Below, piece by piece: positions 22,808 through 33,960 of a stretch of 64,000 bases of DNA (its first letter is position 1; every line of letters starts with the position of its first letter). Under the pieces are notes generated by a model. That model was not told where the DNA came from. It made no database searches and was given only the letters and a program-made list of their open reading frames with translations. Position numbers and translations under genes: made by a program. Origin of the DNA: Helianthus annuus (taxonomy: Eukaryota; Streptophyta; Magnoliopsida; Asterales; Asteraceae); NCBI RefSeq assembly GCF_002127325.2, contig NC_035443.2:148752415-148816414 (forward strand), read 5' to 3'.

Positions 22808-25013
22808 TTTCTTGGTATTAGTTAAGTTATATTACTTTAAATCCTAAAATAATATAACTAATACACAAAGTATACAAATAATCACACACAATGTGTCTTT
22901 AGTGTAAATATATATTCTAAATACATATTTATCCATTTTTATTTATAAAACCAACCTCTAATACTTGTATTTTTGTAACAAAATCTATGGCAAAGTTTAT
23001 ATTGAAAACCATAGTTAAAACACACTTGTGAATATTTGTTTTAGAAAATATTTTTCTAAGTGTTTATATTTTTAGAAAATTTTGCCATAGTTTCCCCTAA
23101 AAATGGAGGTGTCCATGTTATCAAAGCATATCATTTTCTTTTTAAAATCACCCCAAACAATCAACAATTTAACCAACACTTACCGAGTGCCAAAACAATG
23201 CTATTTACATAACAACATGAACTTGAACTTCCATAAAGACTTGTAGTAACTTGGTAGTGTGCTTAGTAGGTTTAGTTACCCTTTGAAATGTATTTACTTC
23301 TTTAAAAACTTCATCTTTAAAGAAGTTGGGTGTTTACAACTTCCAAACTTATTTTCTAAAAATGCTTCTTTATGTAATCTTTTTGTTACACAAATGTTTC
23401 TACACTTGTTTAACCCTTAAAAATAGTATTTGTTTATGTAAGAACCAAGATCTACTAAAACCCATATTTCAAGCTTGGTTCCACTCATAAATTTTAGATC
23501 TATATAATTATTAACCCACTTTGATTATTATTTTTCAAGAAAACAATATATCTTTTCAAGTTCATGTCTTTCATGAGGATGATTTATAAATCTCTAACGT
23601 TTTCACCCTCTCATCTTACTAGATTATGTTTTTAATCATGATCTAGCAAGATCATATAATGATCTACATCATTTACACAAATAATCATTCATCAAATATC
23701 ACAACAACATTAAACAACATGATTCCTTTAAGTTTTCTTATAATTTCAAGCTTATGTTCATGTTTCAACTTCTTGTTTCTTAGTGTTCTTTATGATAATC
23801 ATCTTGTAACATCTTTTAACCACTTAAAATAGATGCAAAATGAAGAGTAGAAGATCTTACTACTAGCTCAAGGCTAGGGATGATCAAGTGTAGAAATGAA
23901 GTGGATAAAAGCAAACGGTGAAGGTCCTTCAACTTCTGAAAGCTCCAAGCTTCCTAACTTATCTTCTTACACCTTAATATCAACTTAGATTGCTTGTTAG
24001 TGGAATGAAAATGGTGGAAGTGGGATGGGGGTGTTGATCCGTGACCATGGGGGAAGAGGGGAGAAGAAGAAGTGTGAGAAGTATGGGTGAAGATATGAGG
24101 GTCTTGATTATCTTATACCCATGTTTAGAGATTACCCCATGGATCATGTGTCTCCCAAGTACTAATCAAGATCTTTTAAGCAAATCTTAGGAGATTTAAG
24201 GAGATCAAGTAAGATCTCACAAGATCAAAGGTGGGGCCACTTAGGTGACCGTCCACCATGGGGGGGGGGGGTCTTGGTTAGGTTTAAATGGTAAGTTAGA
24301 TTATCTAGTTGGAAGTTAAGTGTATTAGTTAGTGTCTATGCATATGATGTGTTATATGGTATGTTAGGGTGTTCGGGAACCATAACTAGCTTAGAAACAT
24401 TAAAACAATGCTTCTAGTATAATTTTAGTGTTTCGGGTAGTGTCCGGTTGTTCGGTTAGATACCGGTTCGTTAAAGTTCTAAACTATACCGTTTAGTGTT
24501 CTTTATGTACCCTTTTGTGACACTTTTAATTCCCGACACTTAGGAAAGCATTCAGGATCATTTAGTCATATTTTTGCATGATACAAGAGTGTTAAATAGC
24601 TGAATTTTGCTGAATTATGCTGATTTCAGCATTTTAATTGAGTTTTAGGCACTTTCCGGCACTTAAACTATCACTCAGAAAAGCAGTTTTGTGGTCCTTA
24701 CTTCCCTACACACTACACTAGTGTAATACTTGGTTTCTGGCTCATACTGGGTAACGTCTGTCAATGTACTGAACTCCATCAGCATTTTCCCGGTTTGTCT
24801 GTTAACTTGTGCTAACTGTGCTATGTGCATCATTTATGTCAATATGTTTGCATGCAGTCAATGATATGTCATTTGCAATATGTAATATACATGTATGTGT
24901 ATGATAATAATCAGAAAGCAGTTCAAGTAATTAATGGTAATTCAGGACAGTCATTAAGCACTAATCAATATTTAATAACTGTACGGAAACATGCAAATTT
25001 GACAGTTATCACA
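22808..25013 (-). repeat. Gyp-1 3' LTR, right segment
   Basis: This continues the LTR interrupted by Gyp-2. It is homologous to 43869-44400 plus 53051-54640. The minus-strand LTR start TGTGATAACTGTC is at 25013. It is A/T-rich, with a poly-G run near 24260 that differs in length from the other LTR (near 53968). I recognise no genes in it. Confidence 0.85.
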
Positions 25014-25050
25014 TTCTCCCCCTGTTAAGAAAATTTCGTCCTCGAAATTT
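25014..25050 (-). promoter_or_regulatory. Gyp-1 PPT and pre-PPT hairpin
   Basis: On the minus strand, hairpin AAATTTCG / CGAAATTT with loop AGGA (25050-25031) precedes the polypurine run aacagggggagaa (25026-25014), which abuts the LTR. It has the same arrangement as in Gyp-2, Gyp-3, Gyp-4 and Gyp-5. Confidence 0.85.
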
Positions 25051-27000
25051 GTACTACCTTAACTCCTTAGGGTTTCATTATGCGTGTATGTATATGAATG
25101 ATACTTAGGTAACTACAAAACCGCGTCTAACCTTATTCACATCTGGTGAATTCCATGGATATATTTTAACAATAAGAGCTCAATGGTTCCAAGGCATGTG
25201 TTCTCGCGTTTGATGTCAAAGGACACGAGATGTATAGATGTATAATCTAGCGTAACTTAGTTAACGGGGGTGCAACAAAGGAGTTTTGACCAATGGATTC
25301 TCAAACAATTGATCACAGTATGCAAACAAGTTTTCATAAACCATAGCATCCGCTATATGAACTCAAAATCAACAACTTGAATATGAAAATGATCTGTCAA
25401 CCTTCGAATCAATCAATGGTAAGGATTAGTGTGTTGACATTCTTAAATTGTGAAAATACACCGAATGAAATACAAGTGAATCTGGTGTATCATTGTCTTA
25501 GTTCGTAGTTGCATTAGGAATGTTTAAATGACAAGCCAAACAAAAGTATATGTAGTTTCGGGTGAGACGGTTGACCATGATTAGCACAAGCTACAAGTTC
25601 GTATCGACCCCACATGGTGTCATAATGACATAATTCAATAATAGTGGTGACTGAACAAGTTCACCGTGCTTGAAATCAAATGAAAGTGTACTGAGACAAT
25701 CTGAAGATTTGATTTACACTATGTCATAGAGTTTTCAATTGAACACGGAACATCAAGGTACTACTGTTTCTGATTGAAGATGGAAAATAATAAACACTAC
25801 AAGATATTCAATTTGCAACGAAAGAATCGTTAGGAGGTGCATGGTGCTTATGAAATGAATCTATGTACCATCGCCTTAACACACAACTCTGTTGAGACCG
25901 CTTTAATCGTGATAAACAAGACGGATTTTAGAGCAAGTTAATGAATAAACAATTAAATCCGTGTATGAAGTGAGTGCCCAAATTAGCGCAAGCTTCAATT
26001 TTGTGAAAGTATCACCGTAAGGTATCGAAACCAACAAACGATTTAGTGGAGTCGTAGACCAATCAAGTCCACTATGACTCGAAACAAAAGAACCTTTGCA
26101 AAAAAAATATTTGAATATGATGCTCTTAATACATCATATGGCGTCTTAAATTGAATATGCGAAATGGATAAGTTCAAGCAATTGAACTTGGTTTCAGTGT
26201 AACCCGACAATAAACGTATGTATCAACAAGGGAATCTCGTCATGGTTACAAAGATAACCATGAATGTAGCTTGAAATAAAAGAAGTTTCAAGGAAGTGTG
26301 TTGACTTGGTAGCAAAAGAGCCAACAATTACAATAATGTAGGTTATTCGAATCATAAACCAATAGTTAGCCTTAGCAAAATAATATTTGAACTTCAATGA
26401 AGCGTTTATTTGAAATGAAACCGCATGCGTAGCAAATGGTGCATGCGTAACGTATAAGTTTTCAAGTAAGGAAACAATGAGTATATGTTAAAATGGAGAA
26501 ATGACCAAGTATTCGAAGCAAATGTGTGTTCGCTCTCAGCGAAGAGAATCAACGCGATGCAACTACCATCATGGGGAGTAGAGATGCAAACATCTACTCG
26601 CTAGAAGAAAAAGTGAAGATTTCAACAAAAGAAATTTAAGTACTTTCTGTTTGGTTAACTGAAATAGCATATATGTCGGGATAATGGTGTTTGCTTGAGT
26701 TAATAGGTGTGGTTCCTAAGCAACCTTTACGAGTTTGGACCTGGGTTTCCAAAGGTCCTAAGTACATGTTTTCTAGATTCTCAAAGTTTCGTATTCTGTG
26801 TAAAACTGTTTTGTGCATCGTGTAGGAAACACCATTTTTGTGTACGTTTAAAACAAGTTATTGTCCCACAATTTCCCTGGTGTACTTTCTTCCTGAGTTC
26901 ACAGATAATGACACTCAATCATCGATCAGCTGTGAAACAGTAATTGGATCCTCATAGTTAGTTAAATAAGTAATTCACTAATCCTTAGCAAGAGTCACCA
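25051..27000 (-). other. Gyp-1 degenerate 3' internal region
   Basis: About 2 kb lies between the RT stub and the PPT, where RNase H, integrase and chromodomain should be. I see no residual motif of these domains and no long frame on either strand. It may be replaced or heavily decayed sequence. Confidence 0.55.
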
Positions 27001-27004
27001 ACTC

Positions 27005-27431
27005 TTGTTAGTTAGCTCGTTCGGCTCCTGGTAGTTGATGCTCATTTGAGAATCATCGTCCTTCTTCTTGACGAGCAGAACTGGGGTTACCCAAAACGGG
27101 AAACTTGGTCTGTTATCTTCCTTCACTATCAACTAGTGTAGTTACACTGACAATCCTTGCATCTCCGAAGGTGTAAGTCGCTAAGGTGCATTGACTGTAG
27201 GTGTGACGCCTGGAATTAAACTGATGCAAAATTCGACTTGTCGTTGAGGAGATAATTCTGGCAAGTCTTCGGGAAGACTTCAGAATATTCCCTTGTCACA
27301 GGGATATCTTCGAGTTTTGGTTCTTCGACTCCCTTGTCCACGATATGAGCCAATAAAACAACACATCCTTTACGCAACAACTTTCGTGCCTTCAAGCAAT
27401 TAGTAATCTGTAGAGGCGTATCATGCTTCAT
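27005..27431 (-). pseudogene. Gyp-1 Pol remnant: protease-RT linker and start of RT
   Basis: The minus strand from 27431 reads a linker typical of chromoviruses (NCLKARKLLRKGCVVLLAHI, then EDIPVTREYSEVFP). It then shifts frame and has stops. Near 27101-27047 it resumes with PVLLVKKKDDDSQ, the degenerate counterpart of the RT entry motif [11 protein letters not shown] seen in the other elements. The catalytic FIDD region and everything after is absent, so the RT is inactive. Confidence 0.75.
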
Positions 27432-27483
27432 GAGTCACGATCGTTTCTTCGTTCGCCATCGGGATGCGGATATTAATCTCCGC

Positions 27484-28047
27484 TCAATCACTCGACAACC
27501 AATCCATCCAGGTTACCTCGTCGAAGCTTCCCAACTCAACTGGCAGTAGGTCAAGCGTAAACTCACGTCCTCCGGGTTCTATCTTGCCGATTCCAATTAC
27601 TCTGTTGACTTCCACTAGCTTCCCATTAGTTAGCTCTATCGTGTACGGGTTATCTAACTTATTTGCTACTAAACCAAGTATACTCTCAAGCTCTAGGGAT
27701 GCGAAGCTAAAATTTGCAACAGTATCTAGCAGCACAAATGCATAACGTTGACTAATATGGGACGTACCGATATCCACGCTTGGATTCCTGGTGTGTCTCC
27801 CTAGCTTCGGTGTTGAGCTTTCATCCTTGTGCCTGATTGTTTTTAGGGCAGTATTTTCTGAAATGCTTTTTGCTTCCACAGTTAAAACAACTTCGAGCCC
27901 GTTTCTATTTGTCACTCGTCCTGCCTTGATAATTATCGTTGTCGTTGTTTCCTTCGTGATTCTCGCCACCATCTTGGCCTCCATTTCTACGTTCAGTATC
28001 TTGCCTACAAGTTTCCTTAGGATGCTTTCTCTTGCCACAGTTACCAC
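27484..28047 (-). pseudogene. Gyp-1 protease region, catalytic motif altered
   Basis: The minus-strand frame contains the gypsy protease domain: the flap and C-terminal region are recognisable (ELTNGKLVEVNRVIG, DLLPVELGSFDEVTWMDWLS). The active site is LLDTVANFSF, where the family has DTGA or DSGA; the essential Gly is Val. The upstream part of this frame overlaps the knuckle region in another frame, so a frameshift separates it from gag. It is inferred non-functional. Confidence 0.75.
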
Positions 28048-28925
28048 ATTTTACATATTTACATCGCCCGACATGATAACGTAGACAATTATCGCACTTA
28101 GGTAGGATACCCATGTAGTCTTTTCCCTTTTTGTCCTTCTTCTTGTTACTCGCCCGATTCACCTTCTTGAAATTTCGAGCTTTCTCTTGTTATCTCCAGA
28201 TGACTCTACAGGAGTTTCCTCTTTCTCTCCCGAAGTGGAAAATTTTCCTAGTCTAACCGCTTCTTTCGTGAGCGCTACGCTTATATCGATAGCCTCGGTG
28301 ATTGTTGGAGGTTTAGATGTTCTCACCAGGCTTAGAATTTGAGGTGCCAATCCCCTGATGAAGCGTTCGATCTTCCTAGATTCTGGTTCCATCAAACGCG
28401 AAGCAACTTGTGATAAATCGTGAAATCTCTGCACATACTCAGTTATCTTTGGACCTTCCGTTTTCAAGTTCCATAGTTCAGTTTCCAACTTCTGGACTTC
28501 TGCCCTAGAGCAATATCTTTTACACATCAGTTCTTTCAGTTCGTCCCACGTCAAAGCATACACAACAGTCTCGCCCATTGTCTGAACCTGAAGGTTCCAC
28601 CATGACAGAGCCCCATCTAGGAATAGTCCAGCTATGTACGTGACGTGATGTTCTGGGGCGCATTTACTTAATCGCAAAACATAATCCGTCTTCTCAACCC
28701 AACACACAAAAGCTAAGCACCCCCAATGCCGTCGAATTCTCGAGGTTTGTGGTTCAAGAACTGCTCGTAGGTGCAGCCGTTGGGTGGGTTATTTCCTAGG
28801 GCACCTCCGCCGCATTCGGAGCAAAGGGCCTCGCGCTGTGCAATGGCCTGTGAGATGCGCTCTTGTAGTTCTGCCACTGTCGTCGGCAGAGGGTTGTTGG
28901 TATCGACGTTCCCTTGTATCGACAT
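27905..28925 (-). pseudogene. gag: Gyp-1 Gag, split over three frames
   Basis: The minus strand starts at the ATG at 28925 (MSIQGNVDTNNPLPTTVAEL). A frame change near 28710 leads into the capsid domain (LFLDGALSWWNLQVQ; KRYCSRAEVQKLETELWNLK). Another change near 28160 leads to a basic segment with two knuckles, CDNCLRYHVGRC and CGNCGKRKHPKETC. Similarity to Gyp-2 and Gyp-3 Gag in order and motifs is clear. At least two frameshifts make it a pseudogene. Confidence 0.8.
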
Positions 28926-29171
28926 CTTCTAAGAAGAAGATCGGTTAGGTCAGGTCTTATTTGTTCAGGGAGTGCATATAGTTGTTTTAGAGGTCATACA
29001 TACATACACATAATAGATTATCAGATCACCCAATCAAGCAATAGTATAATCATAGCATAACCAAGTAATTCAGGAATTATGTTTAATGAGAGCGTAGCCA
29101 GCAAGCACGTAGCATTATAATTATAGCACACACATTCAGATTAACAACATGCTTAGTGAGGGCATGGCAAC
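28926..29171 (-). other. Gyp-1 leader next to gag, up to the Gyp-3 insertion
   Basis: Non-coding. It continues at 39988 after removing Gyp-3 and one target copy. Confidence 0.6.
29167..29171. repeat. Gyp-3 target-site duplication, left copy (gcaac)
   Basis: It is identical to 39983-39987. Confidence 0.92.
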
Positions 29172-30620
29172 TGTAACAACTCTCACTAAAATTAATAATT
29201 AGGATGATAATTATCCAATAAGGAAGCGTTAATTGAGAAACCCAAGTGATTCTGCATAAACCCTAAAATTTTCAGAACAATCGGAATCAGGATCAGGGCC
29301 CCAAAAACTCAAGGGGGGTAAACCCTAGCTAACGATTATCAACATAAAACGTTGTTAAAATTTTATTTGTTAAAATTGTCAACTCAGCAAGCCTAGTCCC
29401 GAGCCTGGCTACCCTATAATAGGCTGCTTCCTTTACGGACCGTAAGGGAAGTGGCTTACGGTCCGTAAGCATGTCCAAAAATCAGTATAAATAGCAGACA
29501 TTGGCACTTGCATTCTGTCTTTGAAACGACATAAGTACTCTCTGTGGACGTCGAGTTATAGCAAGAACAGTTCAATAACACACACTAATTCACGAAGTGC
29601 TGCCGCAATCAGGGTAATAACTCGATCGCTATTACGATTCAACGTCCGATCGATTATAACTATCCAACGATTGGCCGAGTGCTGCTCAAATTGAGCTTAT
29701 ACTTTGATTATTCGTCGTGATTTCGACTTGAATATTTGAGTGCTGTTCGAATTCGGGCTATGCTCTGTTATTCGTTGTGAATCCGTTGAATTGTTAAGTA
29801 TTGCACCGTACTAATCGCTGTGAGGGTTTAATCTCGTGAATTGTCGTAACTGATGTATTAGTTACTAACCCGTTTGTGTGTGCATTTTTGTTAAATTAAG
29901 TTAATCAAGGCTAATCAGTAGGCTTATATCTTGCTCGTTAAATCTGCAATGTGAGTCATTCTCTTTTTATCAAATATGTTTTACAAAACTCCAACCTATT
30001 TTAAAAGTTATAATTACAGGGATTAAGTCTTTGTAATCACCAAATTACAGCTGGTATGTGGGGTTTTGTATACATTACTTGTTAATCCATCACCATTGGA
30101 CAACGAGATAGCCAAGGGGTGATATGACCATAGTCACAGACCCTATTGGACAACGAGATAGCCAATAGGTGGTCGAGTGACAAATACCATGGGTAGTTGG
30201 ATTGATATCAGAAACATTGTAATCGCTCTTAATACTGTAAATTATAACAAACCGTATTGTTTTCAGTAAAATGAATGATTCACTCAGTATTTCCCCGCTG
30301 ACAAAACCTTTTTCAAACATGTTTCAGGTGATCTGTTATGATCCAAGAAAAGTGCCATGAAGCACTACAAGCTCAGAGAAGTGGCTCAATGTGAATAAAT
30401 AAAGAAACATGTTTTGAGAAATAAAGATTTCCCCGTGAAATCATCTTATTGTAAATTATGGGATTTTATCCATAAACTTTATGTAATATGTAAAACGGGC
30501 ATTTTTAGTATTAAAAGATCCTGTATTAAAAAGACTTCCGCTGTCGCCTAAATTAGATACCACGGGATTCCTGCCTCGCGGCTCTTGAACCGGGTCAAAC
30601 CGGGGCCGAGGGCCGTGACA
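29172..30620 (+). repeat. Gyp-3 5' LTR (1449 bp)
   Basis: It runs from TGTAACAACTCTC to GGGCCGTGACA. TATA box TATAAATA is at 29486-29493, preceded by two inverted repeats: TTACGG-a-CCGTAA (29433-29445) and GCTTACGG-t-CCGTAAGC (29454-29470). Two constant-loop hairpins lie at 30089-30181. Confidence 0.92.
30089..30181 (+). repeat. Two hairpins with constant 12-nt loop in the Gyp-3 5' LTR
   Basis: Both have loop ACAACGAGATAG. The first stem is TTGG/CCAA extended by ATCACC/GGTGAT (30089-30123). The second is CCTATTGG/CCAATAGG (30042+100 to 30169) with outer pair GTCAC/GTGAC (30133-30137 / 30177-30181). The stems differ but each pairs. The same structure occurs at 39451-39543 in the 3' LTR. Confidence 0.75.
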
Positions 30621-30628
30621 GGAAAAGG

Positions 30629-30641
30629 TGGTATCAGAGCC
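30629..30641 (+). other. Gyp-3 primer binding site (initiator Met tRNA)
   Basis: TGGTATCAGAGCC lies 8 nt after the LTR end. Confidence 0.93.
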
Positions 30642-30751
30642 ACTGATCGAGCCACTGATTTAAGCCTATTATTGATTTAAATAAATTAAGTATTTGACAA
30701 AATACTTAAATTTACAAATTGCCATTCTGTGATTACGTGTTTATTAACTGA

Positions 30752-32438
30752 CTAGGTTAGTAACCCGTGTATTACACGGATTGAACAACAAAAATGATAA
30801 AATTAATAAAATTGTAACGCAAGTTGAATGCTCATCCATTAGGATCATTTCAATAGCATAGGTTTCCTTCGGATTTCCGCGTACAGTTTGTTTCCACTAA
30901 CGAATGATTTTCACCTTGAGTTTGTAGCTTTCGAGTAACACATCAAGGTCACCGATGAGAGTAACTTTATTTAAAGCCATTGAACTATGGATGTTAAAAA
31001 AGTAAATTAATGAAGCATGTTGGAAAATAAAATGATAAAATTCATAAAATTGTATCACGGGTTGAATAACCATACCAATAAGAAACACAAATTCAAAATG
31101 ATTGTACCAATAACAAACATAAATTTAAAAACTATAAAAACCCGTAATCAGATCGATTTCAACTTTTAGCCTGCTATCAGTGATTCATGAATACACATTA
31201 ACCACCCTACGAAATAATATGACGGTAACGTTCTTGTGTCGAATTATATCAACTTTCCAAACAACACGAAGATTGGAATCCTTTGGACCAAAAGTGTAGT
31301 ATGTAAACCAATTTGTAAGCAGTTGAACATATGATAAGAACGAAACATATGATTTACTAATGTCATTATATGCCACGAACATAGAGCTTATACGCTCTAA
31401 CTGTAAACAACCTCTACTGCAAAAATACAATAAGAAGAGCACTCTTAGATTACAAAAACAAATGTGGTACACATTGGGGGAAATTCATGGGGGACAAATC
31501 AAAAGCTGAACCACCACAACATGCGATATTGTTCACTGGAGAATATTATCAAACAGTTGGTGAACCAAATTATCATACACGATTGTATCACAGTACGAAC
31601 GAAAATAAAAGAAGATCTGAAAGCTGATAAAATAAAATAAAAAAAACTAACCAGAAATTGAAGCTAATACTCGCAATTGAGAGAAGCCGTATGCAGTTGA
31701 GAATTAGATAGTAACATCGATCACATATATATATAGCTCCATTAGCGGGATTAAAAGCTAAAGAATGTGGATTTGAATTTGAAATGTATCTGTAACCAAA
31801 ATCGATGAAAAATATGAACACCTTAATCCGAAGAAGTCGACCGCAGGATTTAATTTTACTATTACATTTATGATTGAGGAGTGATTGTTGGCCCTAACTC
31901 TCCGATTAAGAATGCCATTAAAGGGGAAGTGGGGAGTCAAAGGGGAAGATGCTCTAAAGAATAGAAAAGGTATATTAAAATTTTAATTTTTGATAGGGGT
32001 ATTGTGGGATTTATGTATATTAAAATTAAAATTTTAGAATGTATAAAAATAATTTTTGTCCTAACTACTTTTTGGTACGGGTATTGTGTGGAACACAATA
32101 TATTAACATATTAAAATTAAGATTATGATAAAGTTTACTGAAGTTTACTGAAAAATAGAAAAGGTCAAAGGAATATGCTTTACAGAATATGGTTTACGGA
32201 ATTTTTATTTATGTGTAATATTAATATGAACTCCTAAAATGACGTAAAGAATAGATGTGAATAATGGCTGTCAACAATTTACCTTATTTTTAGGAATTGA
32301 TTTAATGAATGTTGAAATAATAATTAGATTATTAAATGAAAAAATGTAAAAATTCAAGAAAATTTTCCCTCCAAATTTGTGGATTGTCAAGAGTGCCAGG
32401 TGGCAACCCAAGATCTTTATTTATTAGAATAGGATAGA
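30752..32438 (-). mobile_element. Hel-1: non-autonomous Helitron inside the Gyp-3 leader
   Basis: On the minus strand the left-hand end reads hairpin CCGTGT-aat-ACACGG (30779-30765), a short spacer and CTAG (30755-30752), followed by host T. The other end starts TCTATCCTATTCTAATAAAT at 32438, preceded by host A. TC...CTAG ends, a hairpin about 10 nt from the 3' end and insertion between A and T without duplication are the hallmarks of Helitrons. The empty site would read ctga|ttat. No Rep/helicase ORF is present. Boundaries are by eye. Confidence 0.65.
30897..31000 (-). pseudogene. Possible RPA-like (OB-fold) fragment in Hel-1
   Basis: The minus strand from about 30982 reads MALNKVTLIGDLDVLLES then YKLKVKIIR, a stop, then WKQTVRGNPKE. 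A short beta-rich start followed by a KVKIIRxW-type segment resembles the first OB fold of replication protein A-like proteins that plant Helitrons often carry. It is short and broken by a stop, so the assignment is tentative. Confidence 0.35.
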
Positions 32439-32771
32439 TTATTTGTTAGATACAGTATCGGTAAACAAAAGCTTTCTGCTATCTATCACAAATTAGATAC
32501 TGCATCCACAGAAAAAGGAACCTCTTCCTCCAAATACCCAGCAGACCTAGAAGAAGGGATTTTTGTCCGAAAAACACAATATGAAAATCCTCTTACCCCA
32601 GAGAAAAGAAATTCGATTATTAGGAAAAGTCAGAAACCCCAAGTCAAGAAAGTGAGGTTTAATCCGGAAATCCAGGAATTAGGCAATAGTCCACCTTGGG
32701 AAGATAAACTAGACGAAAAATGGACAAATCTTTATATGCTAGCTACCGTATCAGAAAATGCAAACCTCTAA
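32439..32771 (+). pseudogene. Gyp-3 pre-gag open segment without start codon
   Basis: A frame without ATG runs from the Helitron edge to a TAA near 32771. It is hydrophilic and basic (KYPADLEEGIFVRKTQYE; KKVRFNPEIQELGNSPPWED). It is not recognised. It could be the continuation of a pre-gag product disrupted upstream, or a captured exon. Confidence 0.35.
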
Positions 32772-32927
32772 ACCACTAATAAGCATAGTCTAGTAGAAAA
32801 TTACTACCCAGTAAATAAATAAATCCTAGTGTGTCTTTCCCTTGTTGTCTTTGTACAAATTAGTATGGAATAAAACTTCAGTGTTTATTTGTAAAACTTT
32901 GTTCCAAAGTTTTAACTTAGCATTTTT

Positions 32928-33593
32928 GTGCATTTTGCATATATGCTATGCAGCATGAATGAGATATCGGAAGCCTTCCAGAATCTCAACCTCTACCCAG
33001 TACCAATTGAAGTCTTCCACGACTTTACTGGTTATATTGCTGACATGGAGGAACCCCTGGAATTCCAAGCTCCACCGCTGGAAAAAGCAAAACCTAAAAA
33101 GAGAAGAAGATATGTAGGATGGAGAAAAGTGCGCAGGAGGAAGCGAGCCACTAGGAGACTTCCCAAAATAGAAAACCTTATAGACAAAGGAAAAGGAATC
33201 GAGACCGGAGAAAGTTCTAAACCAGCAGAGATAGAAACTAGAGAAAATCTTGAACAAAAGGGAATAGAGATCGGAGAGAGCTCTACACAACCCAAAGAAA
33301 TCACATTTCAAGACGAAATAGACCGTCTACTGGCAAACTGTGAGGTCATAAGCCCTATCCACAATAATCTGTACCCTTATCCAGCCACAGTCCAATTTCC
33401 CTTAAACTTAGAACCAGCTATTCCGGACCCTCTAATTCACACTCGACCTTTAGGCGAAATGGAAGAGTGGTGGACAAATGACTGGCAATTTCAAAACATG
33501 ATCAATAATCCTTATACCTTCCTTCCACAATTCGATCCAGAACCGATCCCCAATCCTCCAATGAGCGATAAAAACTTAGCCGAACTTCGATAG
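32928..33593 (+). pseudogene. Gyp-3 pre-gag ORF, 221 aa, ends at a premature stop
   Basis: An accessory frame lies between the primer site and gag, with a strongly basic cluster near residues 50-75 (KAKPKKRRRYVGWRKVRRRK) and an acidic, proline-rich remainder. The best ATG may be the second, near 32952 (MNEISEAFQNLNLYP), because a splice-acceptor-like atgctatgcag precedes it. The frame stays open for about 30 more codons after the TAG at 33591-33593, so this stop looks secondary. Function unknown; an equivalent position in Gyp-1 also holds an ORF. Confidence 0.55.
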
Positions 33594-33960
33594 TTCGGAG
33601 AAGAGCTGATAGGAACAGGGAATAGGATCAGGGAAATGGGGGAACAACTTTCCTGGAAATATGACGAAAGCTAGCGTCATTACTAGAACTGCCGGTTAAC
33701 AAACACAATAGTGGAGTCGGGGAAGTAGGTTGTATAATAGTGTTAATAGTAAAATAGAACTCTGTAAAATGGGAAATAAAACCTTGTAAAATAACAGTTT
33801 GTACGAATGCATATATAATCTATAAAACAAAATAGAAGTCGAGAAATCGACAATTTTGGTTATAGATGTGTCGTGATAAGATTATGTGATTACGTGTAAT
33901 TGTTTTATTACATTATCAATTACTTGATACTAATAAGTTTATATCTATAAAAATCATCAG

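Noticed and set aside
25051..27000. Hidden pol domains in the Gyp-1 3' region
   Set aside because: I looked for RNase H (DALSRK), integrase (SDRD, QTDGQ) and chromodomain motifs on the minus strand and found none.
31185..31821. Minus-strand short frames in the Helitron as captured host genes
   Set aside because: They are short, A/T-rich and without recognisable domains. Only the RPA-like piece near 30900-31000 is noted, tentatively.
32439..33593. Pararetrovirus (caulimovirid) fragment
   Set aside because: No movement protein, coat motif or RT of that type is adjacent. The frames sit between the primer site and gag of Gyp-3.
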